Shown one piece after another: positions 8,569-18,487 of a stretch of DNA of 52,690 nt (positions within the stretch are counted from its first letter, which is position 1; each line of letters starts with the position of its first letter). This stretch comes from an uncultured Succiniclasticum sp. (GTDB taxonomy: Bacteria; Bacillota; Negativicutes; Acidaminococcales; Acidaminococcaceae), in assembly GCA_905235335.1 (NCBI GenBank), contig CAJOKZ010000033.1, positions 1-52,690 of the forward strand. The letters are read 5' to 3'. A program made the position numbers and the translations under genes. A model generated the notes under the pieces. It worked only from the letters and a program-made list of their open reading frames with translations, made no database searches and was not told the DNA's origin.

Positions 8569-11208
8569 CTAATCCGCCGGCGCATGGGATCCTGCATGAC
8601 GCCGCGCCAGTTTGCGCAGCCAGTCCACAAACACCATGGAAAGGGTGCAAAGCAGCACCACGCTCCATTCCTGCCCGTTCAGCGGCGCCGTCCGGAGAAC
8701 ATTCCCACCCACTAATGTCAGGATGTACTGGATAAGGACAATCCCCCCCATGACCCGAATAAACCCCATATTCCCGGAAAGATGATCCAACAGGTTCAGG
8801 CCTTCCACACGGATATTGAACGCATTGGCCACAGCCATGAAGATGAAGGCGCAGAAATATCCGGTGTATGTATAGATATGATCCGGCGCATCACGGAACA
8901 GCGAGTCCACCCAGCCGCTTTTATAAAAAGCCACGGACACCAGCGTCATCCACAACCCGCTCAGCATAATGGCAGTCGCCATTTTTTTGGAAACGATGGA
9001 AGCGCCTCGTTCCTTCGGTTTTTCCTGCATATACTCCTCCAAGGCCGGCTCTCCGCCGAAAGCCAAAGCCGCCAAGGTGTCCATGACAAGATTAACCCAC
9101 AGGATCTGGATGATGGTCAGCGGTTTTTCCACACCGATAAAGGGGGCGATAAAATTGATCGCCACCGCGGAAACATTGATGGACAGCTGGAAGGTGATAA
9201 ATTTGCAGATCGAATTATAAATCGTGCGGCCAAAGAGGATCGCCTGCTTGATGGACAGGAAATTGTCATCCAAAATGACGATATCCCCGGCCTCTTTCGC
9301 CACTTCCGTACCGCTTCCCATGGCAAACCCTACATCCGCCCGCTTCAATGCAGGCGAATCATTGACGCCGTCCCCTGTCATTCCCACTACCAGATCCATT
9401 TCCTGGGCAATCGTGACCAGACGCAGCTTATCCAGAGGCAGGGCACGGGACACTACCCGAAGGTCGGGCAGGTTCCGTTTCACTTCTTCATCCGACATGG
9501 AAGCCAGTTCCTGGCTGGTCCAGACCTGATCCCCGGGGGACCGCAGCAGCCCTGCGTCTTTGGCTATAGCGACAGCCGTCTCTTTCCGGTCGCCGGTGAT
9601 CATAACAATCTGAACCCCGGCCTCACGGACTTTTTTTATGGCTTCTACCGCTTCCGGACGCACCTCATCCCGGATCGCCAGGATCCCTGTCAGCGCCAGC
9701 CCTTTTTGCGGCAGTACGGACTCCGATACAATCTTCGGATACGTGCAAAGCGCCAGCATACGGATGGCACGGCCTGCCAGTTCCAGCATCTTCTCCTCCA
9801 GCGCCTGTTTCATCTCTGCCGTAAAGGGAAGGCATCTGCCCTCTTCATCCCAGTAATAATCACACCTGGGGAGCAGCATTTCCGGAGCGCCTTTAGCCAG
9901 TGTGTACCGATCGGATCCCTCTATGCCCGCAAAAGAATATTTGCTGGCGCTGTTGAAAGGCACAAATGTTTTGCGCAGCGGAAGAGACATCTTTCGGTAA
10001 TCCCCTATATACCGGCTCAGCGCCCGTTCGGTTATATTTCCGCCCAAAATCTTCCCGTCGGATACGGCTGCCGAAGTATTCAGAACCACATTCTCATACG
10101 CCTTCTCTTTGATCTCCGGAGGCAATTCCCCAAAGGACGGATATTCTTTCCGGTTTCCTGTAATGAAGTTGATGACTTCAAGCCGTCCCTTTGTAATCGT
10201 ACCCGTCTTATCCGTAAACAGCAGATTCAGGCTTCCGGCTGTTTCAATCCCGGTCAGCTTGCGCACTAGGACCTGGTTAGCCAGCATCTTCCGCATATTC
10301 AGGGAAGAAACGATAGCAATCATCAGCGGCAGGCCTTCCGGCACGGCCATGACTATGACCACCACGGCCAGTATCACGGCCTGCACCACGTCACTGAGAA
10401 TCTGCGCCGTATTGGCTGTGTAGGCGGCCCAGCCTCCTGCCAGCAGCATCTTGTGCATCAGTACGGCAAAAAAAATCAGCAGGCTGCCTGTATATCCGAA
10501 GCGACTAATCTTATCTGCCAGATGCTTCAGTTTCAGCTTCAGGGGACTGTCCCTGTCAACTTCCTTCAATTCCCGCATCAGTTGTCCGTAAACGGATGCA
10601 TTTCCGATTTTTTCCGCCCGCATCAGGCCCCGGCCTTCCACTACAACGGAACCGCGGTACAACCGGCAGGGATCCAGAAAATCGGGTTTCCCGCTCCACG
10701 CAAATCCTTCCGGTGCCGGTTCCTTTTCTGCTTCTTCGCTTTCCCCGTTAAGGACCGACTGGTCGAGTTTCATGGTACCGTCAAGCAGGATCCCGTCAAC
10801 CGGTATTTTGTCCCCGCTTTCCAACTGGATGGCGTCCCCTGTCACGATATCATCGATACGGATCGCTTCCGGCCTGCCGTCACGCCACACTTTGCAGGTG
10901 ATACGGCTGGCTTCCTCCTGTAATTTCTGAAATGCGTTTTCGTTACTGTATTCAGACCAGGTTGAAACAAAAGTAGCCAGTATGATCGCCACGAAAATGC
11001 CGGCGGTTTCCAGCCAATCCGCATACCCCAGATACGCAAAGACGATGTTGACCATCAGGGCGACTATCAGAATCCGGATGATGGGATCCTGAAAATTGTC
11101 CAGCAGTTTGTCGAAGAATGTCTGTTGGGGCGGCTTGCTCAAAGCGTTGTTCCCATATTTTTTTAGCGATTGTGCAGCTTCTTCGCTGGTCAGTCCCGGT
11201 TTCTTCAT
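8569..11208 (-). CDS. Calcium-type P-type (P2) cation-transporting ATPase
   Basis: An 879-residue inner-membrane cation pump. The N-terminal cation-ATPase domain begins LTSEEAAQSLKKYGNNAL. The actuator domain has NGES. Transmembrane helix 4 carries the ion-site motif VPEGLP near residue 290. The phosphorylated Asp is in FTDKTGT near residue 333, the hinge is MTGDGVNDSP, and TM6 has WVNLVMDTLAALAF with the Asn and Asp of Ca2+-ATPase sites. This fits the PMCA/SERCA-like subfamily exporting Ca2+; Mn2+ or other cations cannot be excluded. The start ATG follows a GGGGG box. It lies 100 nt downstream of the YbjN-like gene, separated by a hairpin that lacks a good T-run, so partial co-transcription is possible. 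Confidence 0.94.
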   Translation of the reverse strand: MKKPGLTSEEAAQSLKKYGNNALSKPPQQTFFDKLLDNFQDPIIRILIVALMVNIVFAYLGYADWLETAGIFVAIILATFVSTWSEYSNENAFQKLQEEASRITCKVWRDGRPEAIRIDDIVTGDAIQLESGDKIPVDGILLDGTMKLDQSVLNGESEEAEKEPAPEGFAWSGKPDFLDPCRLYRGSVVVEGRGLMRAEKIGNASVYGQLMRELKEVDRDSPLKLKLKHLADKISRFGYTGSLLIFFAVLMHKMLLAGGWAAYTANTAQILSDVVQAVILAVVVIVMAVPEGLPLMIAIVSSLNMRKMLANQVLVRKLTGIETAGSLNLLFTDKTGTITKGRLEVINFITGNRKEYPSFGELPPEIKEKAYENVVLNTSAAVSDGKILGGNITERALSRYIGDYRKMSLPLRKTFVPFNSASKYSFAGIEGSDRYTLAKGAPEMLLPRCDYYWDEEGRCLPFTAEMKQALEEKMLELAGRAIRMLALCTYPKIVSESVLPQKGLALTGILAIRDEVRPEAVEAIKKVREAGVQIVMITGDRKETAVAIAKDAGLLRSPGDQVWTSQELASMSDEEVKRNLPDLRVVSRALPLDKLRLVTIAQEMDLVVGMTGDGVNDSPALKRADVGFAMGSGTEVAKEAGDIVILDDNFLSIKQAILFGRTIYNSICKFITFQLSINVSAVAINFIAPFIGVEKPLTIIQILWVNLVMDTLAALAFGGEPALEEYMQEKPKERGASIVSKKMATAIMLSGLWMTLVSVAFYKSGWVDSLFRDAPDHIYTYTGYFCAFIFMAVANAFNIRVEGLNLLDHLSGNMGFIRVMGGIVLIQYILTLVGGNVLRTAPLNGQEWSVVLLCTLSMVFVDWLRKLARRHAGSHAPAD

Positions 11209-11242
11209 GAGACCCCCTGGAATTAAAATTTTCCTAAAAGGA

Positions 11243-11277
11243 TAAGTATGCGTTGGAATCTTTCCGACGCATACTTA
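11243..11277 (-). terminator. Long hairpin between the YbjN-like and P-ATPase genes
   Basis: TAAGTATGCGT/ACGCATACTTA with an inner GGAA/TTCC extension, about 15 paired bases. The minus-strand tail is TCCTTTTAGG, so the T-run is poor. It may be a weak terminator or an RNA processing/stabilising stem that sets the ratio of the two genes. Confidence 0.55.
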
Positions 11278-11308
11278 TAAAATATAACGGTTCTATATGG
11301 GTGTGTAA

Positions 11309-11848
11309 TCAGTGTACCACATGGATAGGATTCTCTTCCGCAGGCGTTTCCTCTTCCAGGTTGACGCCTACCGGACAGCCTGTTACGGCAGGAAGGCGCA
11401 GCAGTTCGCTTTCCAGATGAGGCTGGATCACATTCAGCAGCATCACGATAATGACTTCCGGATCGAAGGTTTCGTCATTGGCAATCAGGCTGCAGTCCAG
11501 TTCCAGATTGCCATCCTGGGTAATGATATATTTAAAAGCCCCAAAGCGCTGGTTCAGCTGATTGATGTATTCCAGCACCCTTGCCTGGTTCTCCTCATTG
11601 ACCGCCTTATGTCCTACCAGCACCTTGATCATGCCATAAATGGAATCGTTCAGGACGACCTGGACAAACTGCTGCTGCCCGGCAGCCTGAAGTCCGCTGA
11701 AATAGATGACCGTCCGGAACTGGTCATCGTATTCTTCCTTTTGGAAACCGCCGACCTCCCGTTCCCGCATGAACGCATCAAATTTTTCCGCCTTTACTCG
11801 CGGCGGATTTCCGGTATTCATCTGATCCCTCAAATTTTCTGTTGCCAT
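11309..11848 (-). CDS. YbjN-domain-like hypothetical protein
   Basis: A 179-residue soluble protein without signal peptide or membrane segment. The middle (about 45-160) resembles the YbjN/type III secretion chaperone-like fold in pattern: a beta strand RTVIYFSGL, then VQVVLNDSIYGMIKVLVG, a helix ARVLEYINQLNQRFG, then strands FKYIITQDGNLELDCSL. The tail is acidic. YbjN proteins are small stress-related regulators or chaperones; the assignment is by pattern only. GGAGGTG sits 6 nt before the ATG. It lies 33 nt after the ABC transporter gene and is probably in its operon. Confidence 0.6.
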   Translation of the reverse strand: MATENLRDQMNTGNPPRVKAEKFDAFMREREVGGFQKEEYDDQFRTVIYFSGLQAAGQQQFVQVVLNDSIYGMIKVLVGHKAVNEENQARVLEYINQLNQRFGAFKYIITQDGNLELDCSLIANDETFDPEVIIVMLLNVIQPHLESELLRLPAVTGCPVGVNLEEETPAEENPIHVVH

Positions 11849-11881
11849 ATCTGCACCTCCATATCAATTCATATTATTTTA

Positions 11882-13618
11882 TCACAGTTCCCCGGTCTGC
11901 TTCCAGTATAAAGAATGATTTTCCTTATCCAGATATAACACATTCTGATGATATTTGTTCAATGTGCTGCGATGTCCCACACTGACGAGGGTAGTTGTTC
12001 CCGCTTCTTCCTGCAGCAGCGTATAGACCTTCGCCTCCGTTTCTTCGTCCAAAGCCGAAGAGGCTTCATCCAGAAACAGCCACAGGGGCTTGTAGATCAG
12101 CGCACGCACAAAGGCCAGGCGCTGCTGTTCCCCGATCGAAAGCACATGACTCCAGTCCGCTTCCAAATACAGTTTTTCATATAAATAACCGATGCTGCAG
12201 GCTTCCATCAGTTCTTTCAGTTCTGCATCCGTCCGGGTTTCTGTTCCAGGGTACAGCAGGGATTCCTTTAATGTGCCGAGGGGCAGATACGGACGCTGGG
12301 GGATGAACATAATCCTGTCCCCGCCGGGCATTTCCATCGTACCTTTCACATAGGGCCAGATGCCGGCCAGCGCCCGCAGAAGTGTACTTTTCCCGCTGCC
12401 GGAAACCCCTTTGATCAGCACGTTCGTTCCCGGCTCCAGTATGAAGGAAACCTGTTTTAAGATTGGTGACCCGTCAGGCAGATCCACATCCAGTTCACGG
12501 GCAACGATCTCTTCCCTGCTGCCGGTAACACGGTTCAGATCTTTCTGCGCGTTTTCCTGCTTTACCTGCCGCATGTGCAGGCCGAAACCGGTAAGACGTT
12601 CTACCACGGCCTGCCATTCCGCAATGGAAGAATACATGTCCACAAAATAAGACAGGCTTTCCTGTACGCGGCCGAAAGCACTGGAAATCTGCATCAGCCC
12701 GCCCAAAGTGATCTCTTTCGCCAGATACCGGGGCATGGCGACCACCAGCGGGAAAATGATGGCTATCTGGGAATACCAGCTGTTCAGCCAGGTCAGTTGT
12801 TTCTGCTTTTTAATGATGCTCCAGAAATTATTTAACAGCAAAGAAAACCGTTTCTTGAATACACCGCCTTCATGACCTTCCCCGCTGTAAAATGCAACGC
12901 TTTCCGCATTTTCACGCATGCGCATCATGGCAAAACGGAAATCCGCCTCGTACTTTTGCTGCACAAAGTTCAGACCCACCAGTTTATTACCGACTTTATA
13001 TGTCAGCCAGGTCCCTATGATGGAATAGAGCAGCGCCGTCCAGACAAGATAACCGGGAATACGGATCGGAATGCCCGAAACGCTGAACTCCAGCGGGCCG
13101 GACAGGTTAAACAGGATTACGACAAAAGAGACAAATGTGGTGAACGCCTTTAAAATACCGATACCGAACCGCAGGGTATATTCCACGAACATACGGACAT
13201 CCTCACTGATACGCTGATCCGGATTATCTGTCGCGGTGCCGAACATCTGCAGCCGGTAATACGTTTTATGATGGAGCCATTCGTCAATATACTCATTGGT
13301 CAACCAGCGGCGCCAGTTGATGATCAGCACCTGTTGCAGGTAAAAGGCATAAACCGCAAGGATGATATAAATAAATGCAAGCCAGCAGAAATGGAACAGC
13401 TCCGAAAAAATTTTATCTTTCTCATAATTCTGCAGCGCGCTGTAAAAAATATTGTACCACTGGTTCAACTGCACCAGCATGAACACGACGCCTAACGTCA
13501 GCGCGATAATTGCCAGCAGCAGCAGGTAGGCCTTCTTTTTTTCTTCACTCTGCCAGTATGATTTTGTCAGTTCCCAAACATTTTTCAGGAAGCGGATGCT
13601 GTCATCCATTTTCTTCAT
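11882..13618 (-). CDS. ABCD/YddA-type ABC transporter (fused permease and ATPase)
   Basis: A 578-residue half-transporter. The N-terminal membrane domain (about 1-330) is the ABC_membrane_2 type shared by peroxisomal ABCD proteins, YddA and SbmA/BacA relatives; note RRWLTNEYIDEWLHHKTYYRLQ and NPDQRISEDVRMF. The C-terminal nucleotide-binding domain has Walker A GVSGSGKST, Q-loop IPQRPYLPLGTL, signature SIGEQQRLAF and Walker B LWLFLDEASSALDE. It should act as a homodimer in the inner membrane. Family substrates include fatty acyl compounds, B12-type cofactors and peptides, so the substrate is open. AAAGGTG precedes the ATG. Confidence 0.9.
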   Translation of the reverse strand: MKKMDDSIRFLKNVWELTKSYWQSEEKKKAYLLLLAIIALTLGVVFMLVQLNQWYNIFYSALQNYEKDKIFSELFHFCWLAFIYIILAVYAFYLQQVLIINWRRWLTNEYIDEWLHHKTYYRLQMFGTATDNPDQRISEDVRMFVEYTLRFGIGILKAFTTFVSFVVILFNLSGPLEFSVSGIPIRIPGYLVWTALLYSIIGTWLTYKVGNKLVGLNFVQQKYEADFRFAMMRMRENAESVAFYSGEGHEGGVFKKRFSLLLNNFWSIIKKQKQLTWLNSWYSQIAIIFPLVVAMPRYLAKEITLGGLMQISSAFGRVQESLSYFVDMYSSIAEWQAVVERLTGFGLHMRQVKQENAQKDLNRVTGSREEIVARELDVDLPDGSPILKQVSFILEPGTNVLIKGVSGSGKSTLLRALAGIWPYVKGTMEMPGGDRIMFIPQRPYLPLGTLKESLLYPGTETRTDAELKELMEACSIGYLYEKLYLEADWSHVLSIGEQQRLAFVRALIYKPLWLFLDEASSALDEETEAKVYTLLQEEAGTTTLVSVGHRSTLNKYHQNVLYLDKENHSLYWKQTGEL

Positions 13619-13775
13619 TATAAAGACACCTTTACATTATTAAGCAAACACTGATTGATCTGTCTGCAGACTTACCTTTACTTTTTATTATCAGTTGTAC
13701 CAATTCTTTCAGAACGGTTACCTGCAAAACCGGATGTAATTTTTCTGCATCAGCAGATAAATTACATTCCTATTT

Positions 13776-13822
13776 TATAAAAAAGAAAAACGTCTGGCAA
13801 GTATTTCCACTTGCCAGACGTT
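13776..13822 (-). terminator. Intrinsic terminator of the RND pump operon
   Basis: A perfect 14-bp stem AACGTCTGGCAAGT/ACTTGCCAGACGTT at 13789-13822 with a 6-nt loop, followed on the minus strand by TTTTTCTTTTTTATA. It lies about 115 nt after the pump stop codon. The rest of the 318-bp gap (13619-13937) holds no gene; its right part should contain the ABC transporter promoter, but I see no convincing -35/-10 pair. Confidence 0.93.
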
Positions 13823-13937
13823 AAGATTTACGGATTTTTCACAAGTATCCCAAAATTTTCCTGAAGAAAAACTGCAATCCCCCGGGATACAGCCGCCGCT
13901 TTTACAGAAGACGGTTCTCTATCTACCCCGCAGGCTT

Positions 13938-16900
13938 TTATGCTTCCGCAGTTTCATCCTGATGTTTATCGCGGTTAAAGAAACGTTCTACCACAACAAA
14001 CAGCACCGGGATCAGGAAGATGCCCACAAATGTGTTGAAGGTCATCCCGCCGACAACCGCATTACCCATGGACACGCGGGAACCGGCACCGGGGCCGGTG
14101 GCAATCGCCAGCGGCAGACAGCCTAAAATGAATGCAAATGATGTCATCAGGATCGGGCGCAGACGGAGGTGTGCGGCATTCACAGCAGCTTCCACCAAAC
14201 CCTGCCCGTTTTCCAGGTTCATCTTGGCGTATTCAACAATCAGGATCGCATTCTTCGCCGCCAGGCCGATCAGCATGATCATGGCAACCTGCATGTAAAT
14301 ATCATTCTGCTGGCCACGCAGGAACTGGGAGCCCAGGCAGCCCAGTACCGCAGGCGGCACAGAAAGGAGCACCGCAATCGGGATCGTCCAGCTTTCATAC
14401 AGGGCACACAGCACCAAAAAGACAAAGACCAGGGAAATAGCATACAGGCCGTAAGCCTGGCTGCCCGCTTCCAGTTCATCGCGGCTCTGATCCGTCCATT
14501 CATAAGTATAACTAGTGGGCAAAACTTCGTGAGCCACTTCTTCCAACGCCGCCATAGCCTGGCCGGTAGAATAGCCCTCTGCCGGGGAACCGGCGATCTT
14601 GAAGGCACTGGCACCGTTAAAGCGGGTAATGGAAGGCACCGTCATCTCCGATTCTGCGGAAACAAGGGAATCCAGCGGCACCATCCCGCCGTTGTTGCTG
14701 CGGACGAAGAAGAAACGCATGTTATTTATGTCGTCACGGTATTGCGGCTGCGCCTGCATAACTACCTTCCAGGTACGGCCGAAATTATTGAAGTCATTTA
14801 CTTCCAGACCGCCTAAAAACGCCTGCAGCGTCGTAAATACGCTGGCTACCGGAACATTCAGGGATTCTGCCTTTTCCCTGTTCACAGTAAATTTATAACC
14901 GGGCGTATCAGTATTGAAAGTTGTATAAGCGATACCGATTTCAGGCCGCTGATTTGCCTTCATCAGGAACTGTCCGGCATATTCATCCATCTGATTAATG
15001 GAATCGCCAGCCAGATTCATAACATACATGCTCAGGGACCCTGTGCTGGACAAGCCGGGCAGCGCCGGCTCGTTAAATGCCATGACGTTCATTTCCGGCG
15101 TCTGGGCCGCCAGGGCATAGGTCCGCTGGATCAGCTCAAAAGTACTGACCGAACGTTTATCGTAATTATCCAGTATGACAGGGAGAATACCGGCACTGGC
15201 CTTTGGCGCCGAGCTTAAAATATCATACCCGTTTACAGGCATAATGCATTTTACACCCGGCCATTCGCCAATCTTACGGGCAAAATCTTCCATCTGCTTC
15301 ATTCCGCGGTTGGAAGAAGATCCTTCCGGCAGATTGTAGGAAATCAGGTACATCCCCTGGTCTTCTTCCGGCACATAACCGGTAGGCGTGATTTTAAACA
15401 GGAGGACGGTCAGTATGCAGATTACCAGCAGCCCGCACATCATCAGCTTGGAATAACGGATACATTTATCCACTTGCGTCGTATATTTTGCCAGCGTGTT
15501 GGCATACCATACATTGAAACGGTAAATAATTTTGCCGATAAACCCTTTATTGGCCTCTTCACTGATAACACTTGCCTGAGGCTTTAGCAGTTTTGCGCAC
15601 AGTGCCGGGGTCAGGGACAGGGCCACCAACGCGGACAGCATCATGGAAACGGAAATCGTCAGCGCAAACTGTTTGTACAGCTGGCCGGTTGAACCACTCA
15701 TGAAGGAAACCGGCACAAATACAGCTGCCAGTACACAGGCAATCGCCACGACCGGACCGGAAACCTCTTTCATGGCCCGATAGGTCGCTTCTTTCGGGGA
15801 AAGCCCTGTTTCCTGAATATGATGTTCCACTGCTTCCACAACAACAATCGCGTCATCAACCACCAGGCCAATGGCCAGGATCATGGCAAACATGGACAGT
15901 GTATTAATGGAAAATCCCAGCAGAACGAATGCGCCGAAGGTCCCTATCAGGGAAACCGGAACTGCCAGCATGGGAACCATGGTGGCCCGGAAATCTCCCA
16001 GAAAGATATAAACAACAATTAATACAAGGATCAGCGCTTCAAAAAATGTGTGCGCAACCTTTTCCAGGGATTCTCTGACAAACTGCGTTTTATCTGAAGC
16101 TACAACCAGTTTCATATCCGGCGGAAAACGGGTTTGGGCTTCTTCCACCACTTTCCGGATCTCGTTGACAACCTCAATCGCATTCGCATCGGTAGTCAGG
16201 GAAATCGGGTACACAACCGCCTGTCCGCCGGACTCCTTATCGAGGTATAGGGAAGCCGGCGAATCCATGCGTTCACCTTCATAAATATTGGCAATATCCT
16301 TTAATTTTAAAATCTGTCCGTTTTGCGCCCTGACGATTATATTGCCGAATTCTTCCGGTGTCTTTAAACGGCCCTGGGCTCTGGCGGAATAAGTAAATTC
16401 CAAATCGTTCGTCGTAGGTTTGGTGCCGATAGCACCCACAGGCGCCTGGATGTTCTGCGTCTGGATCGCGGCGGCGATATCCGTAGCCGTCAGTCCCAGC
16501 TGTGCCATCAGATCGGGTTTTACATCCACATGCATGGAATATTCCGGCCCAAATTCATCAATGGATGACACACCTTTTACACGTTTAATCGGATCGACGA
16601 TATTTGCGGCCCCGTATGTTTTCAGGAACATACCATCATATGTTTTGTTCGGTGAGGTCAGCGCGAGATACATAATTGTCTGGGCAGACATCTTTGCAGT
16701 CGTAATGCCGTACTCGGTTACCTCCGAAGGCATGGATGCCTTGGCCTGATCGACACGGTTCTGCACTTCAACGGAAGCGATGTCGCCATTCTTCTCCAGA
16801 TTGAAATTTACGTCTAATACATAGCTGCCGGTATTTGTAGAAGTGGAACGCATATCGCGCATATTTTCCACGCCGTTTACCTTCTGTTCGATAGCCTGGG

Positions 16901-17084
16901 CGATGGACTCTTCCACTGTAGTCGCGTTGGCGCCTACGTATGTCGTTTTAACCTCGATCTGCGGTTTTGTAATATTGGGATACTGTGCAATAGGAAGACT
17001 GAATCCGGCGATCACGCCCGCAAAGACAATGATCAGGGAAAGGGCTATTGCAAATATCGGTCTGTCGATAAAAAACTTAGCCAC
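13938..17084 (-). CDS. RND efflux pump, HAE1 family (AcrB/MexB-like)
   Basis: A 1048-residue inner-membrane proton-driven drug exporter. The N terminus MAKFFIDRPIFA is typical. The proton-relay Asp pair is in AIGLVVDDAIVVVEAV near residue 407 and the partner Lys is in GLAAKNAILIVEYAK. Two large periplasmic loops and 12 membrane helices are expected from the hydrophobicity pattern, and the length equals AcrB. Translation starts at a GTG that directly abuts the TAA of the adaptor gene, with GGAGG inside the end of that gene, so the two are translationally coupled. No TolC-type channel gene is in the window. An intact RND pump agrees with an outer membrane in this organism. Confidence 0.97.
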   Translation of the reverse strand: MAKFFIDRPIFAIALSLIIVFAGVIAGFSLPIAQYPNITKPQIEVKTTYVGANATTVEESIAQAIEQKVNGVENMRDMRSTSTNTGSYVLDVNFNLEKNGDIASVEVQNRVDQAKASMPSEVTEYGITTAKMSAQTIMYLALTSPNKTYDGMFLKTYGAANIVDPIKRVKGVSSIDEFGPEYSMHVDVKPDLMAQLGLTATDIAAAIQTQNIQAPVGAIGTKPTTNDLEFTYSARAQGRLKTPEEFGNIIVRAQNGQILKLKDIANIYEGERMDSPASLYLDKESGGQAVVYPISLTTDANAIEVVNEIRKVVEEAQTRFPPDMKLVVASDKTQFVRESLEKVAHTFFEALILVLIVVYIFLGDFRATMVPMLAVPVSLIGTFGAFVLLGFSINTLSMFAMILAIGLVVDDAIVVVEAVEHHIQETGLSPKEATYRAMKEVSGPVVAIACVLAAVFVPVSFMSGSTGQLYKQFALTISVSMMLSALVALSLTPALCAKLLKPQASVISEEANKGFIGKIIYRFNVWYANTLAKYTTQVDKCIRYSKLMMCGLLVICILTVLLFKITPTGYVPEEDQGMYLISYNLPEGSSSNRGMKQMEDFARKIGEWPGVKCIMPVNGYDILSSAPKASAGILPVILDNYDKRSVSTFELIQRTYALAAQTPEMNVMAFNEPALPGLSSTGSLSMYVMNLAGDSINQMDEYAGQFLMKANQRPEIGIAYTTFNTDTPGYKFTVNREKAESLNVPVASVFTTLQAFLGGLEVNDFNNFGRTWKVVMQAQPQYRDDINNMRFFFVRSNNGGMVPLDSLVSAESEMTVPSITRFNGASAFKIAGSPAEGYSTGQAMAALEEVAHEVLPTSYTYEWTDQSRDELEAGSQAYGLYAISLVFVFLVLCALYESWTIPIAVLLSVPPAVLGCLGSQFLRGQQNDIYMQVAMIMLIGLAAKNAILIVEYAKMNLENGQGLVEAAVNAAHLRLRPILMTSFAFILGCLPLAIATGPGAGSRVSMGNAVVGGMTFNTFVGIFLIPVLFVVVERFFNRDKHQDETAEA

Positions 17085-18260
17085 TTATTTTCCCTCCTGC
17101 TGCTTGGCTTCATTACTCAGGTCTGCCTCTGTTATCGCAGCCGGTTTTACCTCAGAGCCTTTGTTTACTTTCTGGACGCCTTCCACCACCAGCGTTTCAT
17201 CACCGTTCAGGCCGCTTTCAACCAGCCAGAGCTTACCGACGCGGGCTCCTAATGTAACTTCCTTCATATCCACTTTATTATCGCTTCCAACAACGAAGAC
17301 AAATTTCTTATACAGCATTTCCTTGACAGCCCGCTGGGGAATCAGCATGGCATTATTCAGGATTCCCGCATTTGCCTGCAGACGGGCGAACATGCCCGGC
17401 ATCAGCCGGTTATCATCGTTGCTGAACCGTGCCTTTAATGTCAGGGCACCGGTACCGCCGCCGATTTCCCGGTCAATCTGGTCTACTACCCCGGCCCCGG
17501 TATAAACGCTGCCGTCAGAGAGGATGAGCCGCAAATCTTCCAACGCTTTGGCCCCGGAATCAGAATGGGCTTTGGAAAGCTGCAGATATTCATTTTCAGA
17601 GATGCTGAATTTAACGCGCACCGGATTAGTATTACTCATGGTTGCCAGCACCGTCTGCCCGGCAGCGACAAAGTTGCCTATCGACAGATCGCTGGTACTG
17701 ATCTTCCCGGAGAAGGGAGCCCTCACTTCCGTGTCCCCCATGTTGATCTGTGCATTTTCCAGGATCGCCTCCTGGGCAGCAACCTGGGCTTTGGCAGAAT
17801 CCCGCTGGGCTATCGCCAGATCATACTGCTGTTTGGATACAGCATTCTGTTCAAACAGTTTGGCATACCGTTCCGCATCCGCATTCAGCCGGCTGTATTC
17901 CGTCCGCGCCGCGGCAAGTCCCGCCTGTGCGTTCAGCACATTGGCGCGGTAGGTCCGCTGGTCAATGGTGAACAGCACCTGGCCCGCTTCTACCCAATCT
18001 CCGCCGTTAAAGTTCTTGCTGGTAATCTTTCCGGATACATTGGCCGTCAATTTCGCTTCCTGTTGGGCTTCCACGAAACCGGTAAACTCATGTACATCGG
18101 GCGTATCCCTTTTTATGACCTGCATGGTTTTTACAGCAATCGCACCGGCATCTTTAGGCCGTGCCTGCTTGTTACCGCAGCCTGCAAAAAGCAGCAGGCC
18201 GGAAACAGCCAGCGCGACCGCCAGCCTTTTTCCCCATCTGCCATGGAAATTACATAACAT
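17085..18260 (-). CDS. RND efflux periplasmic adaptor (membrane fusion protein), lipoprotein
   Basis: A 391-residue adaptor that links the RND pump to an outer-membrane channel. The start at 18260 is chosen because GGAGG lies 9 nt upstream and the protein then begins with a short basic stretch, a hydrophobic core and the lipobox LFAGC (a lipid-anchored Cys, as in AcrA). The frame stays open to 18302, but that extension would bury the signal. Domains in order: beta-barrel start and lipoyl half (VEAQQEAKLTANVSGKI, GDWVEAGQVLFTID), alpha-helical hairpin (about 95-180), second lipoyl half (VRAPFSGKIS), beta-barrel and membrane-proximal domain. It is the first gene of the two-gene pump operon. Confidence 0.94.
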   Translation of the reverse strand: MLCNFHGRWGKRLAVALAVSGLLLFAGCGNKQARPKDAGAIAVKTMQVIKRDTPDVHEFTGFVEAQQEAKLTANVSGKITSKNFNGGDWVEAGQVLFTIDQRTYRANVLNAQAGLAAARTEYSRLNADAERYAKLFEQNAVSKQQYDLAIAQRDSAKAQVAAQEAILENAQINMGDTEVRAPFSGKISTSDLSIGNFVAAGQTVLATMSNTNPVRVKFSISENEYLQLSKAHSDSGAKALEDLRLILSDGSVYTGAGVVDQIDREIGGGTGALTLKARFSNDDNRLMPGMFARLQANAGILNNAMLIPQRAVKEMLYKKFVFVVGSDNKVDMKEVTLGARVGKLWLVESGLNGDETLVVEGVQKVNKGSEVKPAAITEADLSNEAKQQEGK

Positions 18261-18332
18261 AGAACATATCCTCCCTGAAATATCCAACTTAAGACTATTC
18301 AAAAGCTTGATACATGCCTCTTAAAAATGTCA

Positions 18333-18397
18333 GACATGCTAAAAATATCCATTTTCAGCATGTCAAATATTATAATTGAAAACGACAGAAAACGCAA
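18333..18397 (-). promoter_or_regulatory. RND operon promoter with overlapping palindromic operator
   Basis: Minus-strand TTGCGT (18392-18397), 17-bp spacer, TATAAT (18369-18374). Four bases downstream begins an inverted repeat at 18333-18364: GACATGCTaAAAAT and ATTTTcAGCATGTC, 13 of 14 pairs matching around a 4-bp centre. A dyad at the transcription start is the standard place for a repressor of efflux genes. Confidence 0.7.
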
Positions 18398-18466
18398 ATC
18401 TAAAAAAAACGATTTTTATTTGGTTTTCTTAATATTTCTTTCTGTATCTCCTTTTTTCTTTTTAAG

Positions 18467-18482
18467 CTGACTGGTTAGTCAG
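18467..18482. promoter_or_regulatory. CTGACT-n4-AGTCAG palindrome upstream of the RND promoter
   Basis: A perfect 6-4-6 dyad just after the stop codon of the secreted protein gene and about 70 bp upstream of the pump -35. The TGACT-n4-AGTCA form is similar to many TetR/AcrR-family operators. Seven T follow on the plus strand, but there is no plus-strand gene to terminate, and on the minus strand no T-run follows. Confidence 0.45.
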
Positions 18483-18487
18483 TTTTT

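Noticed and set aside
8782..10269. Plus-strand open frame of 495 codons opposite the P-type ATPase
   Set aside because: Antisense to a full-length ATPase with all motifs; composition is that of a shadow frame.
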